Positions 1 through 7,092 of a DNA stretch of 24,792 nucleotides are shown piece by piece. The stretch is from Candidatus Adlerbacteria bacterium (GTDB lineage: Bacteria > Patescibacteriota > Minisyncoccia > Phycocordibacterales > SBAW01). Under the pieces are notes generated by a model, which saw only the letters and a list, made by a program, of their open reading frames with translations, did no database searches and had not been told where the DNA came from. Location of the stretch: the NCBI GenBank assembly GCA_903824155.1, contig CAIJVL010000010.1:1-24792 (forward strand), read 5' to 3'. Each line of letters begins with the position of its first letter. Position 1 is the first letter of the stretch. Position numbers and translations under genes: made by a program.

Positions 1-84
1 CCACGAATTGCCGTTTTGATACACCAAAACAATCTTTCCTTCAGCATTTACGATAACCCCTCCTGCAGCATCGCGTGGAGGCAT
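1..84 (-). CDS. Nudix hydrolase, N-terminal fragment (runs off window)
   Basis: The minus strand reads from an ATG at 84 to the window edge, 28 codons without a stop. The peptide begins MPPRDAAGGVIVNAEGKIVL and continues VYQNGNSW, which matches the first strands of a Nudix fold (AGGVIV...GKILLV). The diagnostic Nudix box (GX5EX7REUXEEXGU) lies outside the window, so family is inferred from the N-terminus only. Nudix enzymes cleave nucleoside diphosphates linked to another group; the substrate cannot be told here. The start sits one base after the secA stop (TAA, T, ATG), so it is probably co-transcribed and translationally coupled with secA. Confidence 0.72.
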   Translation of the reverse strand, partial: MPPRDAAGGVIVNAEGKIVLVYQNGNSW

Positions 85-85
85 A

Positions 86-2647
86 TTATTTCTTTGCAAC
101 CATCAGGCGCTGATGCTCTTCGGTATTTTTGAGGCCGCAGTTCTTCCACTTTTTACCGCTGCCGCAGGGGCACGCGTCGTTGCGCTCAATCATTGCTTCG
201 GTTGAATGCGCATGGCCCTCATGATTGTGCGTATGTATATGCGGCTCTTGATTCATGCCAGAATTCATACCCGGAATGTTTATCGGTATCACGCGCGGCG
301 GCAGTGCCGGGGCAGGCGCGTTAACGGCAAGCGAGTTTACGCCCGCAGTTCCCTCTTTAGTTAAATTACCGATTAGCTCGAACACGCGACTGGCAAATGC
401 TTCTTCCATCTCATGGTACATGCGCGTGCCTTCTTTGCGATACTCAACCAGCGGGTCGCGTTGGCCATACGCGCGCAGGTTAACGCTGCCGCGCAAATAC
501 TCCATTGACTCAAGGTGGTCGACCCACAGCATGTCCAGCGTTTGCAGCACAATGTTGCGCGCAACGGTCAGCAACACCTCGCGGCCTATCTCTTCTTCTT
601 TCTTATCAAGCAGTGCCAGCACTTCTTCATTGCCGTCAGCCAAGTCCAGCAGCACATCAGCCACCTCTTCGTCCTTGCCCACCAGCACCGCGTTGCGGCG
701 CGCGTACATGGCGCGGCGCTGTTTGTCCAAAACATTGTCGTACTCGAGCACATGCTTGCGGGAGTCAAAGTTAAATCCCTCTATCTTTGTTTGTGCGCTC
801 TCAAGGGCGCGGGTAACCATCGAGTTTTCAATCGGCTCGTCTTCAGGTATGCCGAAGCGGCCCATCAGATTTTTAATGGTGTCTGAGGCAAAGACGCGCA
901 TAAGGTTGTCCTCGAGCGACACAAAAAAGCGCGTCTCGCCCGGGTCTCCCTGGCGGCCCGAGCGGCCGCGCAGCTGGTTGTCGATACGCCGAGCCTCGTG
1001 GCGCTCGGTACCCAGCACAAACAGGCCGCCGAGCTCTTTCACTTTCTCGTATTCATCGGGCGTCGCCATAGCGCCGCCAAGCTTGATATCGACGCCGCGG
1101 CCGGCCATGTTGGTCGCTACGGTTACTTTGCCCGCCTTGCCGGCCTCTGCAACAATTTCGCCTTCGCGCTCGTGGTTTTTAGCATTCAAAATCTCATGCG
1201 GGACGCCCTCGCGTTTGAGGTAGGCAGAAAGAAGTTCGCTCTTTTCAATTGATACAGTGCCGATAAGTACCGGCTGGCCCTTTTGGTTTAACTCTTTGAC
1301 CGCGCGGCCGATGGCGGCAAACTTGCCCTTTTCGGTCTGAAAAATAAAATCGTTTTCGTCCTTGCGGATAACGTCGCGGTTGGTCGGTATCTCTACCACC
1401 TCCAAGCCATACACCTTGTAAAACTCTTCCGAGGACGTTTTAGCGGTACCGGTCATGCCCGCCAGCTTATCGTACAAACGGAAGTAATTTTGATAGGTAA
1501 TAGAGGCAAACGTGCGGCTCTCTTTTTGCACGGTAACGCCCTCTTTGGCCTCAATAGCCTGATGCAGGCCCTCGCTCCAGCGGCGCCCCGGCTGCATGCG
1601 GCCGGTAAACTCGTCCACTATTATTACTTCGCCGTTTTTAACGACGTACTCTTTGTCCTTTTGAAAGAGCGCTTTGGCACGCACGGCCGTCTCCAAATGA
1701 TGCACGTACTTGATGCCCTTTTCGGTATAAATATTGTCTATGCCCAGCAGCTTTTCGGCATGCGAAATACCAGAGTCTGTTAGCTGGATAGCCTTGAGCT
1801 TTTCATCCACCGTAAAATCCTCGTCGCGCTTGAGGTTAGTGACAATTTTGGCAAAGGTGCGGTACAGGTCTTCGGACTCGGCAGCGGGTGCCGAGATAAT
1901 AAGCGGCGTGCGCGCCTCGTCTATTAATATAGAGTCGATTTCGTCGACAATAGCGTACGCGTGGCCCCGCTGGCGCAGTTCGTTTGCGTTGTAAGAAATA
2001 TTGTCGCGCAGGTAGTCAAAGCCAAACTCCGAGTTAGTACCGTAGGTAATGTCGGCCTCGTAGGCCTCGTGCTTGCTCGAAGGGCGCAAAAATTCATAAA
2101 AAATCCTAAAGCTGCCCTCTTCATCGCGCATGGCGTCTACCTCTTTATGTCCCGAGTCGTAGCGGTACGAGTTGTCCGCGTTTAATACGCCGACCGACAT
2201 GCCAAGCGCCGCATACACCTGCCCCATCCACACCGCGTCGCGGCGCGCCAAATAGTCGTTGACCGTAATCACATGCACGCCTTTGCCCATCAATGCATTA
2301 AGGTACGCGGGCAGCGTTGCGACAAGTGTCTTGCCTTCGCCGGTCTTCATCTCGGCAATGCCGCGGTTATGCAGCACATAGCCGCCGATAAGCTGCACAT
2401 CAAAAGGGCGCAGCTTAACCGTGCGCACGGCCGACTCGCGAACGGCGGCAAACGCATCCGGCAACACCTGATCGAGTGTCTCGCCGGCAGCAATGCGATT
2501 GCGCAGCTTGTGGGTAACTTCGCGCAACTGTTCGTCCGTATAGCCGCGGTAGGTATCCTCAAGCGCGTTTACCGCTTCGACAAAGGGTTTTGCCTGCTTT
2601 AAAAGGGGGTGAGAACCGCCGCCGAAGATGGTTTTAAGGGATATCAT
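86..2647 (-). CDS. secA: Preprotein translocase ATPase SecA
   Basis: SecA is the motor that pushes unfolded preproteins through SecYEG at the cytoplasmic membrane. From Met at 2647 it has 853 residues, normal family length. Seen: Walker A GEGKT near residue 103, Walker B VDEID near 234, GTNSEFGFDYLRDN, and GRGVDIKLGG and GRSGRQGDPG helicase motifs. The nucleotide-binding domain has an insertion of about 40 residues (around SYRYDSGHKEV to FLRPSSKHEA) before the conserved ADITYGTN; I recall similar insertions in CPR SecA. The C-terminus has a His-rich stretch (HIHTHNHEGHAHS) and a zinc motif CPCGSGKKWKNCG, where the usual paired last Cys/His is Gly. An ATG at 2677 would add ten residues, but it lies on the edge of the terminator stem and upstream of a TATAGT box, so 2647 is preferred. 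Confidence 0.97.
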   Translation of the reverse strand: MISLKTIFGGGSHPLLKQAKPFVEAVNALEDTYRGYTDEQLREVTHKLRNRIAAGETLDQVLPDAFAAVRESAVRTVKLRPFDVQLIGGYVLHNRGIAEMKTGEGKTLVATLPAYLNALMGKGVHVITVNDYLARRDAVWMGQVYAALGMSVGVLNADNSYRYDSGHKEVDAMRDEEGSFRIFYEFLRPSSKHEAYEADITYGTNSEFGFDYLRDNISYNANELRQRGHAYAIVDEIDSILIDEARTPLIISAPAAESEDLYRTFAKIVTNLKRDEDFTVDEKLKAIQLTDSGISHAEKLLGIDNIYTEKGIKYVHHLETAVRAKALFQKDKEYVVKNGEVIIVDEFTGRMQPGRRWSEGLHQAIEAKEGVTVQKESRTFASITYQNYFRLYDKLAGMTGTAKTSSEEFYKVYGLEVVEIPTNRDVIRKDENDFIFQTEKGKFAAIGRAVKELNQKGQPVLIGTVSIEKSELLSAYLKREGVPHEILNAKNHEREGEIVAEAGKAGKVTVATNMAGRGVDIKLGGAMATPDEYEKVKELGGLFVLGTERHEARRIDNQLRGRSGRQGDPGETRFFVSLEDNLMRVFASDTIKNLMGRFGIPEDEPIENSMVTRALESAQTKIEGFNFDSRKHVLEYDNVLDKQRRAMYARRNAVLVGKDEEVADVLLDLADGNEEVLALLDKKEEEIGREVLLTVARNIVLQTLDMLWVDHLESMEYLRGSVNLRAYGQRDPLVEYRKEGTRMYHEMEEAFASRVFELIGNLTKEGTAGVNSLAVNAPAPALPPRVIPINIPGMNSGMNQEPHIHTHNHEGHAHSTEAMIERNDACPCGSGKKWKNCGLKNTEEHQRLMVAKK

Positions 2648-2657
2648 ACGAGGCAAT

Positions 2658-2663
2658 ACTATA
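2658..2663 (-). promoter_or_regulatory. Extended -10 box of secA (TGTTATAGT)
   Basis: The minus strand reads TG-T-TATAGT ten bases before the ATG at 2647. This implies a leader of only a few bases. No Shine-Dalgarno sequence lies in between. Confidence 0.55.
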
Positions 2664-2682
2664 ACACATGGAGACAATTTTA

Positions 2683-2720
2683 GAAAGAAAAAACACCGAC
2701 GAATCGGTGTTTTTTCTTTC
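2683..2720. terminator. Symmetric, probably bidirectional, terminator
   Basis: A perfect inverted repeat with 17-bp arms (2683-2699 and 2704-2720) and loop CGAA. The GC core is CACCGA/TCGGTG, flanked by A6 on one side and T6 on the other, so the structure has a U-tract in either direction. On the minus strand it ends the transcript carrying the Lys-rich peptide; secA starts afresh just downstream. Confidence 0.85.
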
Positions 2721-2740
2721 GAGAGGATGACCGCTCAAAT

Positions 2741-2797
2741 TTAGCGGCGCTTCTTTGCAGCCTTCTTCTTCTTTGCTGCTTTCTTTTTCTTTGCCAT
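2741..2797 (-). CDS. Tiny Lys/Ala/Arg-rich peptide (18 residues)
   Basis: The minus strand encodes MAKKKKAAKKKKAAKKRR followed by TAA, a complete 18-residue, extremely basic peptide made of two KKKKAAKK-type units. Support for it being a gene: it is framed by its own possible leader and promoter-like sequence upstream and a strong terminator just downstream, and there is no other gene in the 2721-2964 interval. There is no Shine-Dalgarno. Such a sequence could bind nucleic acid like the tail of a ribosomal or histone-like protein, but no function is recognised. Low-complexity AAG/GCA codons could also arise by chance, so confidence is moderate. Confidence 0.55.
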   Translation of the reverse strand: MAKKKKAAKKKKAAKKRR

Positions 2798-2809
2798 AAT
2801 AGTTTTTTT

Positions 2810-2886
2810 GCGACTTTCGCCGCTATTGTTCTTCACATCGTTCGACCGTTCGTGTAGTGCGCCTAGGACGACGCTACAAGAACAAT
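2810..2886 (-). ncRNA. Structured RNA leader upstream of the Lys-rich peptide
   Basis: ATTGTTCTT (2825-2833) and AAGAACAAT (2878-2886) are perfect 9-bp complements enclosing 44 bases. Inside, GTAG/CTAC (2854-2857 with 2874-2877) and CAC/GTG (2834-2836 with 2852-2854, sharing base 2854) could form two competing or adjacent smaller hairpins. A further short hairpin GCGA/TCGC (2810-2820) lies between this and the start codon at 2797. A weak promoter candidate precedes it on the minus strand (TTGTAT, 17 bases, GATACT at 2903-2908), giving a transcript of about 200 nt that would end at the terminator at 2683-2720. I do not recognise a known RNA family. Confidence 0.4.
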
Positions 2887-2949
2887 TCGATGCTCTGTCA
2901 TTAGTATCGAACAACTAGAACGTATATACAATGAAAATTATTTTTAATC

Positions 2950-2958
2950 TGTGGATAA
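2950..2958 (-). promoter_or_regulatory. Perfect DnaA-box 9-mer (TTATCCACA)
   Basis: The minus strand contains the consensus DnaA box TTATCCACA, next to an AT-rich stretch (2927-2980), in the murB/leader interval. Only one copy was found, so an origin is not supported; it may be a regulatory DnaA site or chance. Confidence 0.3.
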
Positions 2959-2964
2959 CTTTTA

Positions 2965-3984
2965 CTAAATTATTTTCACTTCAGGTTCAATTTCTAAATG
3001 TAGTTTTTCTTTTACTTCCCTTTTTACTTTCTCTGCAAGCTCTTGTACGTCATTGCTCGAAGTATTTCTTGCTGCAGCAATCACCAACGGCTGCTTTTCA
3101 AAAAGTCTCGCGCCTCCAACGCTCGCGCCTTTGAGATCAAGTACGTGGTCGAGAAGCCAAGCCAGCGGTACTTTGACGCCCGCAGTCTCAGGCATGGCAA
3201 AGAGAGGCATCTCCGGATACTGCACCTTAAGCGCATCGGCCTCTGCCTTGGGCAGTATGGGGTTTTTAAAGAAGGAACCCGCCGTGCCTTCTATCGAAAG
3301 GTCGGGGAATTTGCCTTTGCGTATCCCGATGACCGCCTCCCGGATAGCTTGTAAGTTCAAGGAGGAGCCAGCCTCGCCGAGTCTAGGCGGGCTGCTAAAA
3401 AGCGCCGCCAAATCTTTGTAAGAGACATTCGGCTTTGGCTCGCGCGAAAGGTTGAACGCCGCGCGCAACACGACCAGATCCGGGTTTTGCTTAAAAATAC
3501 TGTTACGGTAATCGAACAGGCACTGCTCGTTGGTGTAGCGCGTCACGTCGCCCGTTTGCGTGTCCAAAACCTCAGCCCACCTCAAAACCTCCGACAGTGC
3601 CGCGCCGTAGGCGCCGATGTTTTGCACGACGGCTCCGCCCACCGTGCCCGGTATCGCCGAAAGATTCTCAATCCCCCATAACCCCTCGGTAACCGCGCGC
3701 TCCACCAGCGCATCCCACTGCTCTCCTGCGCCGGCTATTAAAGTATCTTCCTCGAGTTCGACGCCGCTCAAATGTATGTGTATGACTACGCCCTCAAACC
3801 CCGAGTCTGATACCAGTATGTTGGAGCCTCCGCCAAGAATAAGCTTGGGTAAGCTTTTAGCTTTGGCAAAAATAATAGCCTCTTCAAGCTCCTCTTGTGA
3901 GTGTACGGTAATTAAAAATTGGGCTTGCCCGCCGATCTGAAAGGTAGTCAGAGGCCCCAGAGAAACATTCTCTTGTATATCCAT
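2965..3984 (-). CDS. murB: UDP-N-acetylenolpyruvoylglucosamine reductase MurB
   Basis: MurB reduces UDP-GlcNAc-enolpyruvate to UDP-MurNAc with FAD and NADPH, the second committed step of peptidoglycan synthesis in the cytosol. From Met at 3984 it has 339 residues. Seen: FAD-binding GGGSNILVSD (about residue 51), IPGTVGGAVVQNIGAYG, YRNSIF (Tyr about 159), catalytic-Ser motif GTAGSFFKNP (Ser about 237), and a conserved Glu in the C-terminal EPEVKII. The YRNS type and length fit the type I/II MurB architecture. An upstream ATG at 4032 would translate through a palindromic repeat (SPLQRGF), so it is rejected. Residues about 197-208 (SSPPRLGEAGSS) look inserted between conserved blocks. A TGCTACACT extended -10 lies six bases before the chosen start. 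Confidence 0.96.
   Translation of the reverse strand: MDIQENVSLGPLTTFQIGGQAQFLITVHSQEELEEAIIFAKAKSLPKLILGGGSNILVSDSGFEGVVIHIHLSGVELEEDTLIAGAGEQWDALVERAVTEGLWGIENLSAIPGTVGGAVVQNIGAYGAALSEVLRWAEVLDTQTGDVTRYTNEQCLFDYRNSIFKQNPDLVVLRAAFNLSREPKPNVSYKDLAALFSSPPRLGEAGSSLNLQAIREAVIGIRKGKFPDLSIEGTAGSFFKNPILPKAEADALKVQYPEMPLFAMPETAGVKVPLAWLLDHVLDLKGASVGGARLFEKQPLVIAAARNTSSNDVQELAEKVKREVKEKLHLEIEPEVKII
3361..3396 (-). repeat. Small palindrome-like insertion element inside murB
   Basis: These bases encode SSPPRLGEAGSS in murB, a Pro/Gly-rich segment that interrupts the normal spacing between YKDLAALF and LNLQAIREAV. The DNA holds short self-complementary blocks (GCCT/AGGC, GCCGAG/CTAGGC-like). It resembles mobile palindromic units that insert in frame in other bacteria; this is inference from sequence style, with no second copy in the window. 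Confidence 0.35.
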
Positions 3985-3990
3985 AGGATA

Positions 3991-3996
3991 AGTGTA
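3991..3996 (-). promoter_or_regulatory. Extended -10 box of murB (TGCTACACT)
   Basis: TG-C-TACACT on the minus strand lies six bases upstream of the ATG at 3984. No Shine-Dalgarno is present, so a leaderless or near-leaderless message is likely. Confidence 0.5.
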
Positions 3997-4022
3997 GCAA
4001 AATCCCCGCTGAAGCGGGGATT
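3997..4022 (-). terminator. REP-like palindrome acting as terminator of the ligase gene
   Basis: AATCCCCGCT (4001-4010) and AGCGGGGATT (4013-4022) form a perfect 10-bp inverted repeat separated by two bases. On the minus strand the stem ends in ATTTT (3997-4000 side), a short U-tract downstream of the 4056-6323 gene. GTAG and CTAC flank both sides, as in interspersed palindromic repeats. Confidence 0.6.
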
Positions 4023-4055
4023 CTACGATCATTTTTATTTTGCTAGTGTATGTTA

Positions 4056-6323
4056 CTACGGCTTCAAGGTGCCGGCGTTTATCTGGTCAATAAACGACTG
4101 TATCTGGGTCTTTACCGAAGGGTTTGCCGCAATGAGCTTGTTGAGCGCCGCAATGCCTACTGCTTTGTTGCCGGTTACAAAGTATTGCAACACTGCATCC
4201 GCTACGGCCGATTGTATGTCAGTCGGATCCTTGGCGATGCGGGCGGCATATATCTTTTCAAGGCGGCTGTACATCTTGGTGGCAAAGTACGCTTGCAATA
4301 CCTGCTGCTGGTCAACATATACATTGCCATACTGGCGGGTCAAGAGTACGTCTGCGTCGGCAACATCGCCGTTGTAGTAGAGCGCCGTTGCATAGTAGAG
4401 CAGCGCCTGGTCGTATTGCGGAGTCTCTTCATATGCCTGTTTAAGAGGGGGGAGCGCGTCTTTATTGTCGCCTTCGGCGAGATAGGTTGCGCCGATCTCA
4501 AACAGTATTTGCTGCTTTTTAGGAGAGTCGATAAGCGCATTTTGCAGGTGTGCAAGCGCCGCCTGATACTGCCCCACCTGGTCTAGAAATACGCCGTAGA
4601 ACAGCTCAAGGCGCGCATCGCCTTTGCGTTGTGCAAGCAATGCATCGCCCGACTGCTGGGTCAGCGCATACACCTGCTGCTTCACGTCGGGGCTTACGGT
4701 CGTAGATTGGGCAACATTGTTTGAAGCAAATTGGAAGAGCTGCTCGACCGTTTCTTGGTATCCGAGCGGTCCGTCTGCAAGCGCGCTCTTAAACTCGGCA
4801 AGGTTTACGCTCGGGTCTTTTTGGGCACCCGTTGCGTCAACCGGCGTCAGTGCGTCAATAAGCGTTTGCGCGCGGGCCATGCCGGGGCCGTTAAGCGCCC
4901 AGCCGCCCCACACCAACGCAATAAGCACTATAGGCGAGGCAATGGCTACCGCTTTGTCGCCCAATGGGCGCGACATAAACATCCAGCCATGCGGCTTCCT
5001 TTCCGAAAGGCCGTGGGCAAATGCCAGTATCGTTATAAAGAAGAGGTAGCTGGTTAAGTTGTCGAACACAAACAGGTTGTTAAACGCATACGCGGCAAGG
5101 AGACCCAAGAACACTGCCTGCTCGGGGACCGAAAGGCGCGATTTAATAATGGTCCAACCTGCCAATACAAAGAGCGATATATAGAGTACGAATGCGGGTA
5201 AACCACCGGCAATAGCCCAGTCGATAAACTCGTTGTGAGCGCGGTCAAACCATTGCTCCTGGTCATACATGTTTGGGTTGTAATAGTTGTTGAAAACAAA
5301 GCTAAAGTTTTCCTGTCCCCAACCAAGCGCTACAGTTTTAGGACTCTGCTTAAAGCCCTGCCAGGCCTCACCCCAAATCTGGAAGCGTGAGATCGTAGTG
5401 CGGTCGACCAGCGAGATAGACGCCAGGCGTGAAAGCGTCTGCGACTTTTGCACCAGCGAAGTGTTTTTAAGGCCGATAAACAATACCGCCAATACGACGA
5501 TAGCGCCGAGCCCCCACAGAGATACTTTGCGCAGGGTCTTCCATTCGCCGCCGCGGGTGTAGAGCGCAACGTATGCGCCGGCAATCACCAAGCCGCCAAT
5601 TAAACCAAGGAGCGGGCCGCGGCTTTGGGTGTAATACACGCCCAAAAACTGCAAAAGGAGCGCAATGCCGTAGAGCGTCATCACGGTTGGTTTGCCAAAC
5701 GTCTCGCGCATCCACGAGCGCGCCGGTTTGCGCAGCATCAAATAGAGCGTGATAAAGAAGCTAAAAAGCATGTACACGGCCAGGTAGGTTGCGTTGCCAA
5801 AGGTAGTATCCGCGCGGCCGCCGCTTTGCGAGCTGGGGCCAAGGCCAAAGATGTGATAGGCCTGCAGTACCGCGTAGATGCCCTGCAAGACGCTGGCCCA
5901 CACTACGACCACAAAAGATTTGTCCCACCACTCTTCAACCGTAAGCACCGCGCCGGAGATGACAAACAATGCAAACAAGTGGATGAGCGTAATGTACCCG
6001 TCCATGCGCTCAAAGTTGCTCCAGAAGCTCTTGATAGGGTCAACCGAGGTTGCAGTTGCAACGGCCATCCACAACACGAACAGGCCAAGCGCCCACATAA
6101 TGAGCGACGCGCGCGGGCGGTACTTAGGCACGCGTATTGCAAGCAGCACGTACGCCGCGGTCAATATCTCTACCAAAATACGAAAGGTAAAGTTTTTGCC
6201 CGTAATGTACGGGAAAAAGAGATTAACCGGAAAATGCGTTCCGTCGGCAATAATAAAAGCGATAAAAGGCACAAGACACAAACCAATAATAAGCACCCAG
6301 CGCAAAATCTTTGTGTAATCCAT
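4056..6323 (-). CDS. O-antigen ligase/polymerase-family membrane protein with C-terminal TPR domain
   Basis: About 755 residues from Met at 6323. The first ~480 residues hold ten or more hydrophobic segments (for example LRWVLIIGLCLVPFIAFIIA at the start) and a large periplasmic-type loop with RAHNEFIDWAIAGGLPAFVLY, the His-Asn loop pattern of the Wzy/WaaL (PF04932) family, which joins or transfers polyprenyl-linked glycans outside the membrane. From about residue 570 the chain is soluble and alpha-helical with TPR-like units (LELFYGVFLDQVGQYQAALA, QILFEIGATYLAEGDNKDAL, ALLYYATALYYNGD). The fusion suggests the extracytoplasmic tail docks partner proteins. Whether it is a polymerase, a ligase or a protein-glycan ligase cannot be decided. 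Start chosen at MDYTKIL, eight bases after a TGGTATACT box, rather than ATG 6341, which lies upstream of that box. Confidence 0.88.
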   Translation of the reverse strand: MDYTKILRWVLIIGLCLVPFIAFIIADGTHFPVNLFFPYITGKNFTFRILVEILTAAYVLLAIRVPKYRPRASLIMWALGLFVLWMAVATATSVDPIKSFWSNFERMDGYITLIHLFALFVISGAVLTVEEWWDKSFVVVVWASVLQGIYAVLQAYHIFGLGPSSQSGGRADTTFGNATYLAVYMLFSFFITLYLMLRKPARSWMRETFGKPTVMTLYGIALLLQFLGVYYTQSRGPLLGLIGGLVIAGAYVALYTRGGEWKTLRKVSLWGLGAIVVLAVLFIGLKNTSLVQKSQTLSRLASISLVDRTTISRFQIWGEAWQGFKQSPKTVALGWGQENFSFVFNNYYNPNMYDQEQWFDRAHNEFIDWAIAGGLPAFVLYISLFVLAGWTIIKSRLSVPEQAVFLGLLAAYAFNNLFVFDNLTSYLFFITILAFAHGLSERKPHGWMFMSRPLGDKAVAIASPIVLIALVWGGWALNGPGMARAQTLIDALTPVDATGAQKDPSVNLAEFKSALADGPLGYQETVEQLFQFASNNVAQSTTVSPDVKQQVYALTQQSGDALLAQRKGDARLELFYGVFLDQVGQYQAALAHLQNALIDSPKKQQILFEIGATYLAEGDNKDALPPLKQAYEETPQYDQALLYYATALYYNGDVADADVLLTRQYGNVYVDQQQVLQAYFATKMYSRLEKIYAARIAKDPTDIQSAVADAVLQYFVTGNKAVGIAALNKLIAANPSVKTQIQSFIDQINAGTLKP

Positions 6324-6331
6324 TGCTTTCG

Positions 6332-6337
6332 AGTATA
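6332..6337 (-). promoter_or_regulatory. Extended -10 box of the ligase/TPR gene (TGGTATACT)
   Basis: TG-G-TATACT on the minus strand, eight bases before the ATG at 6323. It is arranged divergently with the methyltransferase promoter about 75 bases away. Confidence 0.55.
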
Positions 6338-6410
6338 CCAAACCTTTTCTCCTGCACGAGAGTTGACAGGGTTTGCATACTGTTGTTTTGGAGACACGCG
6401 GTAACGCTGT

Positions 6411-6416
6411 TATACT
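6411..6416 (+). promoter_or_regulatory. Extended -10 box of the methyltransferase (TGTTATACT)
   Basis: TG-T-TATACT ends seven bases before the ATG at 6424; a TTGGAG sequence at 6388-6393 sits 17 bases upstream as a possible -35. This decides the start at 6424 rather than the in-frame ATG at 6373. Confidence 0.55.
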
Positions 6417-6423
6417 TTGCCTT

Positions 6424-7077
6424 ATGCAAAAAACTACCGAGCAAACGGCCGAATGGACCGAGATATGGGAGCGGCAGGGGCTGCTTGATAGTATTATCGA
6501 TGCTGGACGCTCTGTATATAACGCCTTCTTTCGTCCGATATTGCGCCGCTACCTCACCATAGACTCCTCTATTTTAGAAATGGGCTGCGGCCGTGCATCG
6601 CTTACTCTTTCGCTTGCGCCGGAAGTCCGTAAGTTGGTTGGCATAGATATTTCTCCCATAGCAGTGCAGCAAGCCGCCGAGTACGCAGCAAAGCATCATA
6701 TTACCAACGCTGAATTTAGTATCGACGACTGCACTAAGCTCAGCCTTCAGGAGAAATTTGATTTCGTATGGAGCCAAGGATTACTTGAGCACTTTGACGA
6801 CCCTTTGATTGTCGCGCAGGAACATTACCGCGCATTAGCGCCAGGTGGCACCGCGTTATTAAGCGTCCCCTACCGCTACTCCTACCATCACGTGTGGTAT
6901 TTACTCACGCGCCCAAAACTATTGCGTCGGTTTTGGCCTTGGACCGAACAGCTCTTTTTTAATAAACGCATGCTGCTTGCAGTCGGCAAAGCGGTAACGC
7001 CGCATGCCCGCGTATACCTGCTGCAGCCCTTCCCGCTGGGACTCGTATTTTTAGAGCTGACCAAGCCTCAAGAATAA
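6424..7077 (+). CDS. Class I SAM-dependent methyltransferase
   Basis: A 217-residue protein with the Methyltransf_11/25-type Rossmann fold. Motif I is ILEMGCGRASLTLSL (residues about 50-64), an acidic strand VGIDISPIAVQQA follows, and FDFVWSQGLLEHFDDP is the post-I region typical of the UbiE/SAM-11 group, followed by LAPGGTALLSVP. The C-terminal third (HHVWYLLTRPKLLRRFWPW) is hydrophobic and aromatic and might touch membrane or lipid-linked substrate. Neighbours are glycan-export genes, so a sugar or polyprenyl-linked substrate is plausible, but the target is unknown. It stands alone on the plus strand between two minus-strand units. Confidence 0.85.
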   Translation: MQKTTEQTAEWTEIWERQGLLDSIIDAGRSVYNAFFRPILRRYLTIDSSILEMGCGRASLTLSLAPEVRKLVGIDISPIAVQQAAEYAAKHHITNAEFSIDDCTKLSLQEKFDFVWSQGLLEHFDDPLIVAQEHYRALAPGGTALLSVPYRYSYHHVWYLLTRPKLLRRFWPWTEQLFFNKRMLLAVGKAVTPHARVYLLQPFPLGLVFLELTKPQE

Positions 7078-7092
7078 CTGCCCTCGTTTATT

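Noticed and set aside
255..1223. Long open frame (322 codons) on the plus strand opposite secA
   Set aside because: It is a mirror of the highly conserved SecA coding sequence, is Ser/Arg-rich with no recognisable domain, and has no promoter or ribosome site.
2887..2964. Replication origin beside murB
   Set aside because: Only one DnaA box was found, with no dnaA gene, box cluster or 13-mer repeats.
5625..6404. 259-codon plus-strand frame opposite the ligase/TPR gene
   Set aside because: Its His/Arg/Lys-rich composition mirrors membrane-helix codons on the other strand; no motifs are seen.
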